A stretch of DNA of 64,000 nucleotides from Clostridiales bacterium (GTDB lineage Bacteria > Bacillota > Clostridia > Lachnospirales > Lachnospiraceae), in contig JAHABX010000013.1 of NCBI GenBank assembly GCA_018376135.1, forward strand, positions 24,586 through 88,585, read 5' to 3'. Of this stretch, positions 9,407 to 17,580 are shown piece by piece. How positions within the stretch are numbered: position 1 is the first letter of the stretch; the number at the start of each line of letters is the position of its first letter. The position numbers were made by a program, and so were the translations under genes. The notes under the pieces were generated by a model that saw only the letters and a program-made list of their open reading frames with translations, had not been told where the DNA came from and made no database searches.

Positions 9407-10939
9407 TCACCTGCTCCAGAGATTCTGATCCGCCGCCCGGTATCCAATGGATTCCAGAAGATGAAGCTCCCTTATGCGGTCTTCTCCCGCCAGATCTGCA
9501 ATGGTCCGGGCAACCCTGATGATCCGGTAATAGACCCGTGCGCTCAGATTCATCCGTTCAAAAGCCCTCTCCATAATCTTCGTCTCTTCACTTCCAAGTG
9601 GACAGAACTGCCGGATGGCAGATGCAGGAAGCCCGGAATTAAACTGCCAGTCGAAGGCTGCATAACGCGCCTTCTGGATTCTCCGTGCCGCCTCCACCCG
9701 ACTGCGGATCTGTGCGGAGCTTTCGCTCTCCTCCACTGCCGTCAGATCTCTGTACTCCGTTCTGGACACTTCCGAACAGATGTCGATCCGATCCAGAAGG
9801 GGACGGGAGATCCGGTGCAGGTACTGACTGACCTCTCCGGGCGTACAACTGCACCGCTCCCGGTCGGGGTAATGGCCGCACCGGCAAGGGTTCATGGCGG
9901 CGACTAATTGAAAATGTGCCGGGAATACATATCTTCCATTAGTCCGGCTGATGGTGATCTGCCCCTCTTCCATGGGCTGACGCAGAATCTCCAGCGCATT
10001 TCTGGAAAACTCCGGAAGCTCATCCAGAAAAAGCACGCCTCTGGTGGCAAGACTGATCTCTCCGGGCAGAACCCGTCTTCCCCCTCCTGCCAGTGCATTG
10101 GCGGAGACCGTATGATGAGGCGCCCGGAAGGGACGCTCTCTCACCAGCCCGTCCCCTCCGGACAGCATCCCACAGGCACTGTAGACCATGGAGATCTCCA
10201 GACTCTCCTCCTGTGTCAGCGCAGGCAGTATAGAGGGCATCCGTCGGGCGATCATCGTCTTGCCTGAACCCGGACTTCCCACCATCAGAAAATTGTGCAT
10301 GCCCGCTGCAGCGATCTCTGCCGCCCGGCGCGTTCCCTCCTGCCCCCGGATCTCCCGGAAATCCTCCCTGTACTCCGAAATCACTCCGCGGAAGACTCCG
10401 GAGCACTCTGCCCTTTTTACACAGCCCTTCGGATCCGCCAGACATTCCAGCAGTTCCTGGATGCTGCCTATACCTATGACCGGAACCTCCCGGATGGAAG
10501 CTCCTTCCCGGGCATTCTCCCGGGGGACCAGGCACAGTCTGCACTTTAAATCCCGCGCCAGCATCACGGTCTGGAGAACGCCGCTGACCGGACGCACCCT
10601 GCCGTTCAGACCGACCTCCCCGACGATCATAATATTTTCTGTATGAATTCCCTTTACGACTCCCAGCGCAGTCAAAAGCGCCGCTGCCACAGGCAGGTCA
10701 AATCTGGTCCCCTCCTTGCGGAGATTTGCCGGAGACAGATTGACCGTCACCCGTTTGGGCGGGAATGACACCCGGGTGTTGCGCAGCGCCGTGCGGACCC
10801 GATCCGCCGCTTCTCTGACTTCCGGAGCCAGATCCCCGACCATGCTAAACTGCGGAAGCCCGTCGCAGATATCGGCTTCCACCTGCACCGGATACGCCTC
10901 GATCCCCAGCACGGCTGCTGATAATATGGTACTGAACAT
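9407..10939 (-). CDS. comM: YifB-type Mg-chelatase-like AAA+ ATPase (ComM)
   Basis: The family includes ComM, a hexameric helicase that aids branch migration during natural transformation. The 510-residue protein has the N-terminal ChlI-like domain (MFSTILSAAVLGIEAYPV, SPANLRKEGTRFDLPVAAALL), a Walker A GSPGSGKTM near residue 220, Walker B LFLDELPEF, and a MNPCRCGHYPD segment with the C-terminal domain behind it. dprA follows after 4 bases, so the two DNA-uptake genes form one unit. Whether the host is transformable cannot be told from the window. Confidence 0.95.
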   Translation of the reverse strand: MFSTILSAAVLGIEAYPVQVEADICDGLPQFSMVGDLAPEVREAADRVRTALRNTRVSFPPKRVTVNLSPANLRKEGTRFDLPVAAALLTALGVVKGIHTENIMIVGEVGLNGRVRPVSGVLQTVMLARDLKCRLCLVPRENAREGASIREVPVIGIGSIQELLECLADPKGCVKRAECSGVFRGVISEYREDFREIRGQEGTRRAAEIAAAGMHNFLMVGSPGSGKTMIARRMPSILPALTQEESLEISMVYSACGMLSGGDGLVRERPFRAPHHTVSANALAGGGRRVLPGEISLATRGVLFLDELPEFSRNALEILRQPMEEGQITISRTNGRYVFPAHFQLVAAMNPCRCGHYPDRERCSCTPGEVSQYLHRISRPLLDRIDICSEVSRTEYRDLTAVEESESSAQIRSRVEAARRIQKARYAAFDWQFNSGLPASAIRQFCPLGSEETKIMERAFERMNLSARVYYRIIRVARTIADLAGEDRIRELHLLESIGYRAADQNLWSR

Positions 10940-11031
10940 AATTCCTCTCTGTGGATTTGTATTTGGAAAGCTCTGCGATATGCATTTCAGATTTTAGACG
11001 CTATATAGTATAACACACTTCTTCCAGAGTC

Positions 11032-11655
11032 TCAATCCCGGAAGTATTCTCTCAGACGGTTTAAAGCATTTTTTTCTATACGGCTGATATAAGACCGGGA
11101 GATCCCAAGCTCCTGGGCGATCTCCCTCTGGGTATATTCCCTGCCCCGGTACAGCCCATAGCGCATAATGATGACCTGACGCTCTCTCTTTGGCAGTATC
11201 TTCTCCAGAAGCTCATAGACCTTTTTCGTATCGTCCTTCAGTCCGATCTGTTCCAATGCTGTGGGTTCCTTACTCTCGATAATATCCAGAAGCTGGATCT
11301 CGTTTCCCTCTTTGTCCGTGCCGATGGGTTCGTAATAGGAGGATTCCCTCTGCAGCTTTTTCTTCACTCTCATGTACATGAGAATCTCATTCTCCACACA
11401 TCTCGCCGCATAGGTCGCCAGTTTGCTCGCCTTCTCATGGTCAAAGGTATCCACTGCTTTGATCAGCCCGATGGTCCCGATGGAGATCAGCTCCTCCATA
11501 TCGTCCTCCGGAGACTGATATTTTTTCACAATGTGGGCTACCAGACGCAGATTATATTCTATGAGAATCTGACGTGCCTTTTCATCCCCGTCCTTATACC
11601 TTACCAGATAGTATTTCTCTTCTTCCGCCGTAAGAGGTTTCGGAAAAGCTTTCAA
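11032..11655 (-). CDS. sigK: RNA polymerase sporulation sigma factor, SigK type
   Basis: Late mother-cell sigma factor. Region 2 (NLRLVAHIVKKY, DLISIGTIGLIKAVDTF-like, YAARCVENEI) and region 4 (YTQREIAQELGISRSYISRIEK) are intact, and the gene is uninterrupted, with no skin-type insertion. I choose the TTG at 11655: GAGGTG lies 7-8 bases upstream and it gives MKAFPKPLTAEEEKYYL, the start expected of clostridial SigK proteins without a pro-sequence. A GTG at 11721 would add 22 residues resembling the length, but not the hydrophobicity, of the Bacillus pro-peptide. That second start remains possible. Confidence 0.88.
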   Translation of the reverse strand: MKAFPKPLTAEEEKYYLVRYKDGDEKARQILIEYNLRLVAHIVKKYQSPEDDMEELISIGTIGLIKAVDTFDHEKASKLATYAARCVENEILMYMRVKKKLQRESSYYEPIGTDKEGNEIQLLDIIESKEPTALEQIGLKDDTKKVYELLEKILPKRERQVIIMRYGLYRGREYTQREIAQELGISRSYISRIEKNALNRLREYFRD

Positions 11656-11727
11656 AAAAAGACACCTCAGCGCAGATTTAATACATCTTATGTATCCAAT
11701 CGCCTGAAAGTGCCTTTCCACTTTATC

Positions 11728-12957
11728 TTATTCTTCCTGCCTCCGCAGAATATCCATTTTCTCCGGACACTTGCTTAACTTCACCCAAAGGACCTGCTTC
11801 GGATGGGGTGCGCTCTCCTGTGCGTTCCCTTCCTCGTCCCAGATGCCTTCCACGGTAACCTCCGCATTCTGTCCGTCCGGCTTCATGATCTCGATCTTTT
11901 CTCCCACAGAAAACTTATTCCTCTGCTCGATCCGGCAGCGTCCTTCCTCGTCCGTCTCCCAGGCAATGCCCAGATAAGTATATTCCTTTACATAGGTATT
12001 GCTGTCATAGATCTGCGCCGCTTCATCCGGCTTTCCGTAGAAAAAGCCTGTGGTAAACTGACGATAGGTGCAGTTGGATATCTGATCCAGATACCAGGGC
12101 ATATTCTGCTCATACAGGGCAGGATCCTTCGCATAATCGTCCAGCGCCCTGCGGTAGGTACGCGCCACCGTTGCCACATAGAGGGCTGTCTTCATACGTC
12201 CCTCGATCTTCAGACTGTCCACTCCTGCATCGATCAGATCCGGCAGATGCTCGATCATGCACAGATCCTTGGAGTTGAAGATATAGGTTCCTCTCTCATT
12301 CTCATAGACCGGCATGTACTCCCCGGGGCGGGTCTCCTCCACCACCGCGTATTTCCAGCGGCACGGATGCGTACAGGCACCCTGATTGGCATCCCTTCCC
12401 GTGAAAAAATTACTGAGCAGGCATCTTCCCGAATAAGAAATACACATCGCTCCGTGTACAAAGGTCTCGATCTCCAGCTCTGGGGGGATATGTTCCCGAA
12501 TCTGACGGATCTCCTTTAAGGACAGCTCTCTTCCGGTCACCACCCGGGCTGCTCCCTGCTGCTGCCAGAACCGGAATGTCATATAATTTACATTGTTTGC
12601 CTGTGTGGAAATATGGATCTCGATCTCCGGGCAGACCTCCCGGGCGATCATGAACATTCCCGGATCCGAGATGATCAGCGCATCCGGCTTTATCTCCTTT
12701 AATTCCTGAAAATACTGCCTTGCTCCATCAAGATCCTCATTGTGGGCAAGAATATTGGCAGTTACATAGACCTTTACCTGATGGGCATGAGCAAAACGAA
12801 TACCCTCCGCCATCTCATCCATGGAAAAATTCTTTGCTTTTGCGCGGAGACCAAATGCCTCTCCGCCGATATATACTGCATCCGCCCCGAAGATAACTGC
12901 GATCTTCAGCACCTCCAGGCTGCTTGCCGGAATTAAAAGCTCCGGATGTCTTTTCAT
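11728..12957 (-). CDS. Peptidase U32-like tRNA hydroxylation protein (TrhP2/YrrO-like)
   Basis: In Bacillus the YrrN/YrrO (TrhP) proteins form 5-hydroxyuridine at wobble position 34 of tRNAs. The 409-residue product opens MKRHPELLIPASSLEVLKIA and carries the U32 signature around EIETFVHGAMCISYSGRC, with further cysteines in GACTHPC that could bind a metal or cluster. The C-terminal part is a small beta domain. It lies 24 bases downstream of the TrmR-like methyltransferase gene, the same pairing as in Bacillus yrrMNO. Only one U32 gene is present here, not two. Confidence 0.9.
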   Translation of the reverse strand: MKRHPELLIPASSLEVLKIAVIFGADAVYIGGEAFGLRAKAKNFSMDEMAEGIRFAHAHQVKVYVTANILAHNEDLDGARQYFQELKEIKPDALIISDPGMFMIAREVCPEIEIHISTQANNVNYMTFRFWQQQGAARVVTGRELSLKEIRQIREHIPPELEIETFVHGAMCISYSGRCLLSNFFTGRDANQGACTHPCRWKYAVVEETRPGEYMPVYENERGTYIFNSKDLCMIEHLPDLIDAGVDSLKIEGRMKTALYVATVARTYRRALDDYAKDPALYEQNMPWYLDQISNCTYRQFTTGFFYGKPDEAAQIYDSNTYVKEYTYLGIAWETDEEGRCRIEQRNKFSVGEKIEIMKPDGQNAEVTVEGIWDEEGNAQESAPHPKQVLWVKLSKCPEKMDILRRQEE

Positions 12958-12981
12958 GATTCTCCTCTTTTCCAGACCCTT

Positions 12982-13623
12982 TTATCTGCGGACGCTGACC
13001 GTCACGCCATCGCCCAGCGGCAGGACCGATGTGGTCAGCTCCTCGCAGTGGGTCAGTGTATATAGATATTCCCTCATTCTTGCATGAATGGTACGGTTCC
13101 TGCGTTCCACCGCAAAACGGGATTCGATCAGATCTCCGTCCTGAAGCACATTATCAGAGACCAGGATCCCTCCGCTTTCAAGAAGCCGAAGCAGCTCCGG
13201 CAGATAATAAATATACTGCCCCTTTGCCGCATCCATGAAGATAAAGTCATAAGGTCCTTCCAGCCCCTTAAGCACCTCCATGGCATCCCCCTCCAGAAGG
13301 GTGATCTTCTCTTCCTTCCCTGCACGGACAAAATTCTCTCTTGCAATCGGGATCCGTTTTTCATACTTCTCTATGGTAGTAACCCTGCAGTCCTCCGGTG
13401 CATACTCGCTCATCAGGATCGCCGAAAAGCCTACTGCAGTCCCCACCTCCAGAATCCTCTTCGGGCCGTGGGACTTCAGAAGAAACTTCAGAAAGCTCTG
13501 CATCTCCCGGCGGATGATCGGCACATATGCCGCCAGCGCTTCCCGCTCGATCTGATCCAGTATCTCCGTATTACCGGGATTCAGAGAGTTGATATAAGCT
13601 GTCATTCTTTCATTGACAATCAT
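12982..13623 (-). CDS. trmR: tRNA 5-hydroxyuridine methyltransferase TrmR (YrrM-like O-methyltransferase)
   Basis: Class I SAM-dependent O-methyltransferase of 213 residues with ILEVGTAVGFSAILM (SAM motif I), VTTIEKYEKRIPIAREN and DFIFMDAAKGQYIYYLPELLRLL. In Bacillus TrmR methylates ho5U34 to mo5U34 in tRNA. The adjacent U32 gene supports that role over a catechol-type substrate. Its start overlaps the end of the upstream MltG-like gene by 4 bases (ATGA type). Confidence 0.87.
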   Translation of the reverse strand: MIVNERMTAYINSLNPGNTEILDQIEREALAAYVPIIRREMQSFLKFLLKSHGPKRILEVGTAVGFSAILMSEYAPEDCRVTTIEKYEKRIPIARENFVRAGKEEKITLLEGDAMEVLKGLEGPYDFIFMDAAKGQYIYYLPELLRLLESGGILVSDNVLQDGDLIESRFAVERRNRTIHARMREYLYTLTHCEELTTSVLPLGDGVTVSVRR

Positions 13624-14000
13624 TCTTCTTCCTCTTCTGTCTTTCCTGCCATCACCTGCATCATTTCCCTGGGGGTCATGGAAGTGTTCAGTATATAATT
13701 TCCTTCCTTCAGGATGTCTTCATACTGATTGACCTTCATCTGCAGACGAAAAATATCCGCATCTGCCACCAGTCCCTTACGTTCCAGAAGCACCGCTACT
13801 TCCTTTGCCTTCATATCTCTGGTCAGCGTCACACTCACGTCCCTGCCCGGCTCCGCATCTACAGCCGAATCTGAGACAATGCTGTAGCAGTACATATACG
13901 CTGTCTCTCCCACCTTATATATGCCGACAATGACTAAAATAAGAATTGCCAGACGCAGGATAAACAGCCCTGCTGACAGCATCGCTTTCTGTCCATTCAT
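13620..14000 (-). CDS. Short MltG-like membrane protein lacking the catalytic domain
   Basis: The 126-residue protein has one N-terminal membrane helix (about residues 7-28, FILRLAILILVIVGIYKVG). A LysM-like segment follows (DVSVTLTRDMKAKEVAVLLERKGLV, then LKEGNYILNTSMTPREMMQVM), matching the N-terminal part of the YceG/MltG endolytic transglycosylase. MltG is normally over 300 residues and carries its catalytic glutamate further on; that part is absent. The gene sits where yrrL/mltG stands next to yrrM in Bacillus, so it is probably a reduced homologue that may bind peptidoglycan or a partner without cutting. Confidence 0.8.
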   Translation of the reverse strand: MNGQKAMLSAGLFILRLAILILVIVGIYKVGETAYMYCYSIVSDSAVDAEPGRDVSVTLTRDMKAKEVAVLLERKGLVADADIFRLQMKVNQYEDILKEGNYILNTSMTPREMMQVMAGKTEEEEE

Positions 14001-14042
14001 TTTCGTGTGTCTCCTTTTAATCCGCAGTACCTCCTGCCGGCG

Positions 14043-14369
14043 CTATATCACCAGGTCCACCGATCTGGTGATCCGGGCGCTGATCTCCTGAAGCATGCGG
14101 CATATCCGCAATTCCCGTTCAAGATACTGCGCCACCAGTGGATTCGTTCTGAACTCCTTATACTGGCGCTCAAATTCTTCCATGCGCTCATACAGATCCT
14201 CTGCTCCGCTGTTCTGGAGCTCGTAGTTCTTCCAGCAAAATTCTCTGATCTTATCTGCAAGCCCCGGTACGCTGCTCACCTGCCGCTCGGCCTCCTGAAA
14301 ACTCTGATATTCGGTACTTTCCCGGATGGCTGCTACTAATTCATCCACTTTATCTTTTATCGTATCCAT
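14043..14369 (-). CDS. YlbF/YmcA family protein
   Basis: A 108-residue helical protein (MDTIKDKVDELVAAIRESTEYQSFQEAERQ...) of the YlbF family. In Bacillus, YlbF, YmcA and YaaT form a complex that modulates RNase Y. It lies 3 bases downstream of the RNase J gene, which fits a role in RNA turnover. Only one member of the trio is seen here, so the mechanism is inferred. Confidence 0.85.
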   Translation of the reverse strand: MDTIKDKVDELVAAIRESTEYQSFQEAERQVSSVPGLADKIREFCWKNYELQNSGAEDLYERMEEFERQYKEFRTNPLVAQYLERELRICRMLQEISARITRSVDLVI

Positions 14370-14372
14370 ATC

Positions 14373-16037
14373 CTATACTTCCATGATAATCGGTAAAATC
14401 ATCGGGTTTCTCTTCGTTTTCTTACGGATATAATCCCCGAGGGCGTCCTTCATCACATTCTTCATCTTGCCCCAGTCCGTAATATTACGGTCCAGACATC
14501 TCTCTACCGCGTCATAGACCACGGCTCTCGCCTGCTCCATCAGATCCTCGGATTCTCTCACATAAACAAAGCCGCGGGACACAATATCCGGACCGGACAG
14601 CAGCTGATTGCTGCCCTTTTCCAGCGTGAGAACAATGATCATAATGCCGTCTTCAGCCAGATGCTGACGGTCGCGCATAACGATATTACCCACATCTCCG
14701 ACACCCAGTCCATCCACAAAGATCGCTCCGGTGTGTACCTTGTCCACAACCTTTGCATTGTCTGCATCCATCTCGATCACGTCTCCGGATCTCATAACAA
14801 AGATATGCTCCTTCTCGATGCCAAGCTGCTGGGCAATTGCTGCCTGCGCCTTCAGATGACGGTATTCACCGTGCACCGGGATCGCATATTTCGGGCGTAC
14901 CAGAGAATAGATCAGCTTGATCTCCTCCTGGCATGCATGTCCGGATACATGCGCATCCTGGAAAATCACATTCGCACCCTTTGCCGAAAGCTCATTGATG
15001 ACCTTGGATACCGCCTTTTCGTTGCCCGGAATGGGGTTCGAGCTGAAGATGACCGTGTCACCCGGCATAATATGCACCTTACGATGCAGGTTCTGCGCCA
15101 TACGGGACAGAGCCGCCATCGACTCTCCCTGACTTCCGGTGGTGATCAGCACCGTAGCCTCCGGCGGATAATTATTCAGCTTCTCTATATCGATCAGGGT
15201 ATTGTCCGGAATTCTGATATACCCCAGCTCTGCCGCCGTCGTAATGACATTGACCATGCTGCGCCCTTCCACCACGACCTTCTTGTTGTGCTTATATGCA
15301 GAATTGATGATCTGCTGTACACGGTCCACATTGGACGCAAAGGTCGCTACGATGATACGGGAATTACAGTGCTCGGCAAACAGGGAATCCATCGTTCTTC
15401 CTACCGTCTTTTCCGACTGGGTGATCCCCGGACGCTCCGCATTGGTACTGTCGCACATCAGCGCCAGCACACCCTTCTTTCCGATCTCTCCGAATCTCTG
15501 CAGATCGATACTGTCACCGTAGACCGGGGTGTAATCCACCTTGAAGTCTCCTGTGTGTACCACCGTACCCGCCGGAGAATAGATCGCCAGTGCAGACGCA
15601 TCTGCAATACTGTGATTTGTCTTGATAAATTCAATACGGAACTGCCCCAGATTGATGGACTGTCCGTGACGTACCACCTTGCGCTTGGTGGATTTGAGCA
15701 TATTGTGCTCCTTTAACTTTCCTTCGATCAGCGCAATGGTCAGCTTCGTCGCATAAACCGGGACATTCACATCCTTCAGAATATACGGAAGCGCTCCGAT
15801 ATGATCCTCATGTCCGTGAGTGATGACAAAGCCTTTCACCTTGCTCAGATTCTGCTTCAAGTATGAAACATCCGGAATAACCAGGTCAATGCCCAGCATG
15901 TCATCCTCCGGAAATGCAAGCCCGCAGTCCACAACAATAATACTGTCTTCAAATTCAAAGGCAGTAATGTTCATTCCAATCTGTTCCAGTCCGCCCAACG
16001 GAATGATACGCAGTTTTGAATTGTTTACATTTTTCAA
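14373..16037 (-). CDS. rnjA: Ribonuclease J
   Basis: Metallo-beta-lactamase/beta-CASP nuclease with 5'-3' exo- and endonuclease activity on RNA. The 554-residue protein has the metal motif THGHEDHIGALPY, later LALMCDSTNAERPG, the beta-CASP core with TTGSQGESMAAL, and PVHGEYRHLKAQA, followed by the C-terminal domain. Length is typical. It is placed between a Fur-family gene and ylbF in a compact run of genes. Confidence 0.97.
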   Translation of the reverse strand: MKNVNNSKLRIIPLGGLEQIGMNITAFEFEDSIIVVDCGLAFPEDDMLGIDLVIPDVSYLKQNLSKVKGFVITHGHEDHIGALPYILKDVNVPVYATKLTIALIEGKLKEHNMLKSTKRKVVRHGQSINLGQFRIEFIKTNHSIADASALAIYSPAGTVVHTGDFKVDYTPVYGDSIDLQRFGEIGKKGVLALMCDSTNAERPGITQSEKTVGRTMDSLFAEHCNSRIIVATFASNVDRVQQIINSAYKHNKKVVVEGRSMVNVITTAAELGYIRIPDNTLIDIEKLNNYPPEATVLITTGSQGESMAALSRMAQNLHRKVHIMPGDTVIFSSNPIPGNEKAVSKVINELSAKGANVIFQDAHVSGHACQEEIKLIYSLVRPKYAIPVHGEYRHLKAQAAIAQQLGIEKEHIFVMRSGDVIEMDADNAKVVDKVHTGAIFVDGLGVGDVGNIVMRDRQHLAEDGIMIIVLTLEKGSNQLLSGPDIVSRGFVYVRESEDLMEQARAVVYDAVERCLDRNITDWGKMKNVMKDALGDYIRKKTKRNPMILPIIMEV

Positions 16038-16064
16038 AAAAATAACCTCCTGTTTATTTCACGT

Positions 16065-16514
16065 TTACATTTTCAGGCAATCCCCGCAGTATCCGTAGAG
16101 TTTCACATCATGATCCTGAATCCGAAACCCGGTCTTCTCCTCCATCTTCTTCTCAAAGGCTTCCAGCAGATCTCCCTGAAAAGACATGACGCGACCGCAC
16201 TTGACACATATCAGATGGTGGTGGTGATGACCGTCCTCCTGTTCATAGACGTTCCCCAGTTCATAACGCACATAACCATCATCCAGATGAATCCGATCAA
16301 TGATCTTTAACTCCAGCAGAAGCTGGATCGTCCTGTATACCGTAGCAAGCCCGATCTCGGGATTGCTCACTTTCACCAGTTCATAAATTTCTTCCGCAGT
16401 CAGATGGCTGTCCGGCTTCTGAGAAAGCGCTGTCAGCACTGCGAGCCGCTGTGTTGTCACTTTCAGTCCCTTCTCCCGAAGCAGATCTGCAAATTGTTCC
16501 CTGTCTAACTGCAT
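16065..16514 (-). CDS. Fur-family transcriptional repressor
   Basis: 149-residue metalloregulator. The N-terminal winged helix carries LKVTTQRLAVLTAL and IGLATVYRTIQLL; the C-terminal domain has a run of five histidines then LICVKCGRVMSF, and a second CGDC pair near the end, which together form the structural zinc site of the family. Whether it senses iron (Fur), peroxide (PerR) or zinc (Zur) cannot be decided. The operon position is the common ireB-ruvX-DUF1292-fur-rnj order. Confidence 0.93.
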   Translation of the reverse strand: MQLDREQFADLLREKGLKVTTQRLAVLTALSQKPDSHLTAEEIYELVKVSNPEIGLATVYRTIQLLLELKIIDRIHLDDGYVRYELGNVYEQEDGHHHHHLICVKCGRVMSFQGDLLEAFEKKMEEKTGFRIQDHDVKLYGYCGDCLKM

Positions 16515-16525
16515 ATAAAATCCCC

Positions 16526-16783
16526 CTACTTTTCGATCTCCACCTCGTCCAGAAGCTGTTCGAAAATAGTCAGCAGAGCATCAAGCTCCTGCTCATCCTC
16601 CACGATCTCATAGAGGCTGTCCTTATCCTCATCTCCTGACATATCCTTCAGGATCAGGCACTCACCGTCCTCCTCCTCAGAATCTGCTACCAGAAGATAA
16701 TTTATTCCATTGACACGGGTCTGCTCCAGCACATAGAACTCCGCCGTGCCGCCGTTTTCTTCCTGAAAGGTAAGTTTTTCCAT
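16526..16783 (-). CDS. DUF1292 family protein (YrzB-like)
   Basis: Acidic 85-residue protein of unknown function with the family pattern EFYVLEQTRVNGINYLLVADS followed by ILKDM and a Glu-rich tail. It abuts ruvX (start one base past the ruvX stop). The position between ruvX and fur is conserved in Firmicutes. Confidence 0.9.
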   Translation of the reverse strand: MEKLTFQEENGGTAEFYVLEQTRVNGINYLLVADSEEEDGECLILKDMSGDEDKDSLYEIVEDEQELDALLTIFEQLLDEVEIEK

Positions 16784-17218
16784 TTATATAGTCTCCCTGC
16801 TTCTTCTCGCATCCAGATATCCCTGCAGTATAAATACTGCCGCAATCTTATCTACGTATTCTTTTCTGTGCTCTCTTCGCACACCGCTCTCCATCAGTGT
16901 ACGGTTGGCTTCTACAGTCGTCAGCCGCTCGTCCCACATGAAAACAGGCAGACCTGTCCGCTTTTTCAGCATTTCTGCAAATTCCAGCGATCTCTCAGCC
17001 CTGTCTCCGATGGTATTATTCATATTCTTGGGAAAACCCAGTACAATTTCCTCTACTTCATATTCCTCACACAGCGCCCTGATCCTTGCAAGGGTCTGCC
17101 GAAGCTTATTCTCCTGCGTCCGGCAGATCGTCTCTATCCCCTGGGCAGTTAAAAGAAGAGCATCACTAATCGCGACTCCAACTGTCCTGGAGCCGTAATC
17201 AAGTCCCATAATCCTCAT
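16784..17218 (-). CDS. ruvX: Putative Holliday junction resolvase RuvX/YqgF
   Basis: 144-residue RNase H-fold nuclease with MGLDYGSRTVGVAISD, EEIVLGFPKNMNNTIGDRA and VFMWDERLTTVEA, the conserved acidic motifs. In E. coli YqgF acts in 16S rRNA 5'-end maturation; the resolvase role is by similarity. It is 7 bases downstream of ireB. Confidence 0.95.
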   Translation of the reverse strand: MRIMGLDYGSRTVGVAISDALLLTAQGIETICRTQENKLRQTLARIRALCEEYEVEEIVLGFPKNMNNTIGDRAERSLEFAEMLKKRTGLPVFMWDERLTTVEANRTLMESGVRREHRKEYVDKIAAVFILQGYLDARRSRETI

Positions 17219-17225
17219 CTGTCAC

Positions 17226-17489
17226 TTATTCCTTTACTGTCTTCTCAACATACACTCTCAAAAGCTCTTCAACCAGCTCGTCCCGCTCCACCTTCATAAT
17301 CAGGCTTCTTGCCCCCTTATGACTGGTAATATATGTTGGATCTCCTGACATGATATAGCCCACGATCTGGTTCACAGGGTCATATCCCTTCTCTGTCATC
17401 GCCTGATAAACCAGCTGCAGAACCTCTCCGACCTTCAGCTCCTGATCGGACTGGATTTTAAAATACTGTGTATTCTCCAATTTCTTCAT
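17226..17489 (-). CDS. ireB: IreB/ReoM family regulatory phosphoprotein
   Basis: 87-residue protein with EKGYDPVNQIVGYIMSGDPTYI, the hallmark of the family (DUF965). In Enterococcus IreB and Listeria ReoM it is phosphorylated by a PASTA-domain Ser/Thr kinase and controls the stability of MurA and so peptidoglycan synthesis. A threonine at residue 7 (MKKLENT) matches the phosphosite of ReoM. First gene of the ireB-ruvX-DUF1292-fur run. Confidence 0.94.
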   Translation of the reverse strand: MKKLENTQYFKIQSDQELKVGEVLQLVYQAMTEKGYDPVNQIVGYIMSGDPTYITSHKGARSLIMKVERDELVEELLRVYVEKTVKE

Positions 17490-17580
17490 AGTTCCACGCC
17501 CTCAACTGTAGTATAGCATTAGTTTACTATAATCTGTTGGTAAATTCAATGCCTATTTTCCGCCATGCCTCGACATGAAT

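Noticed and set aside
14661..15716. 351-codon plus-strand frame
   Set aside because: Antisense shadow of RNase J.
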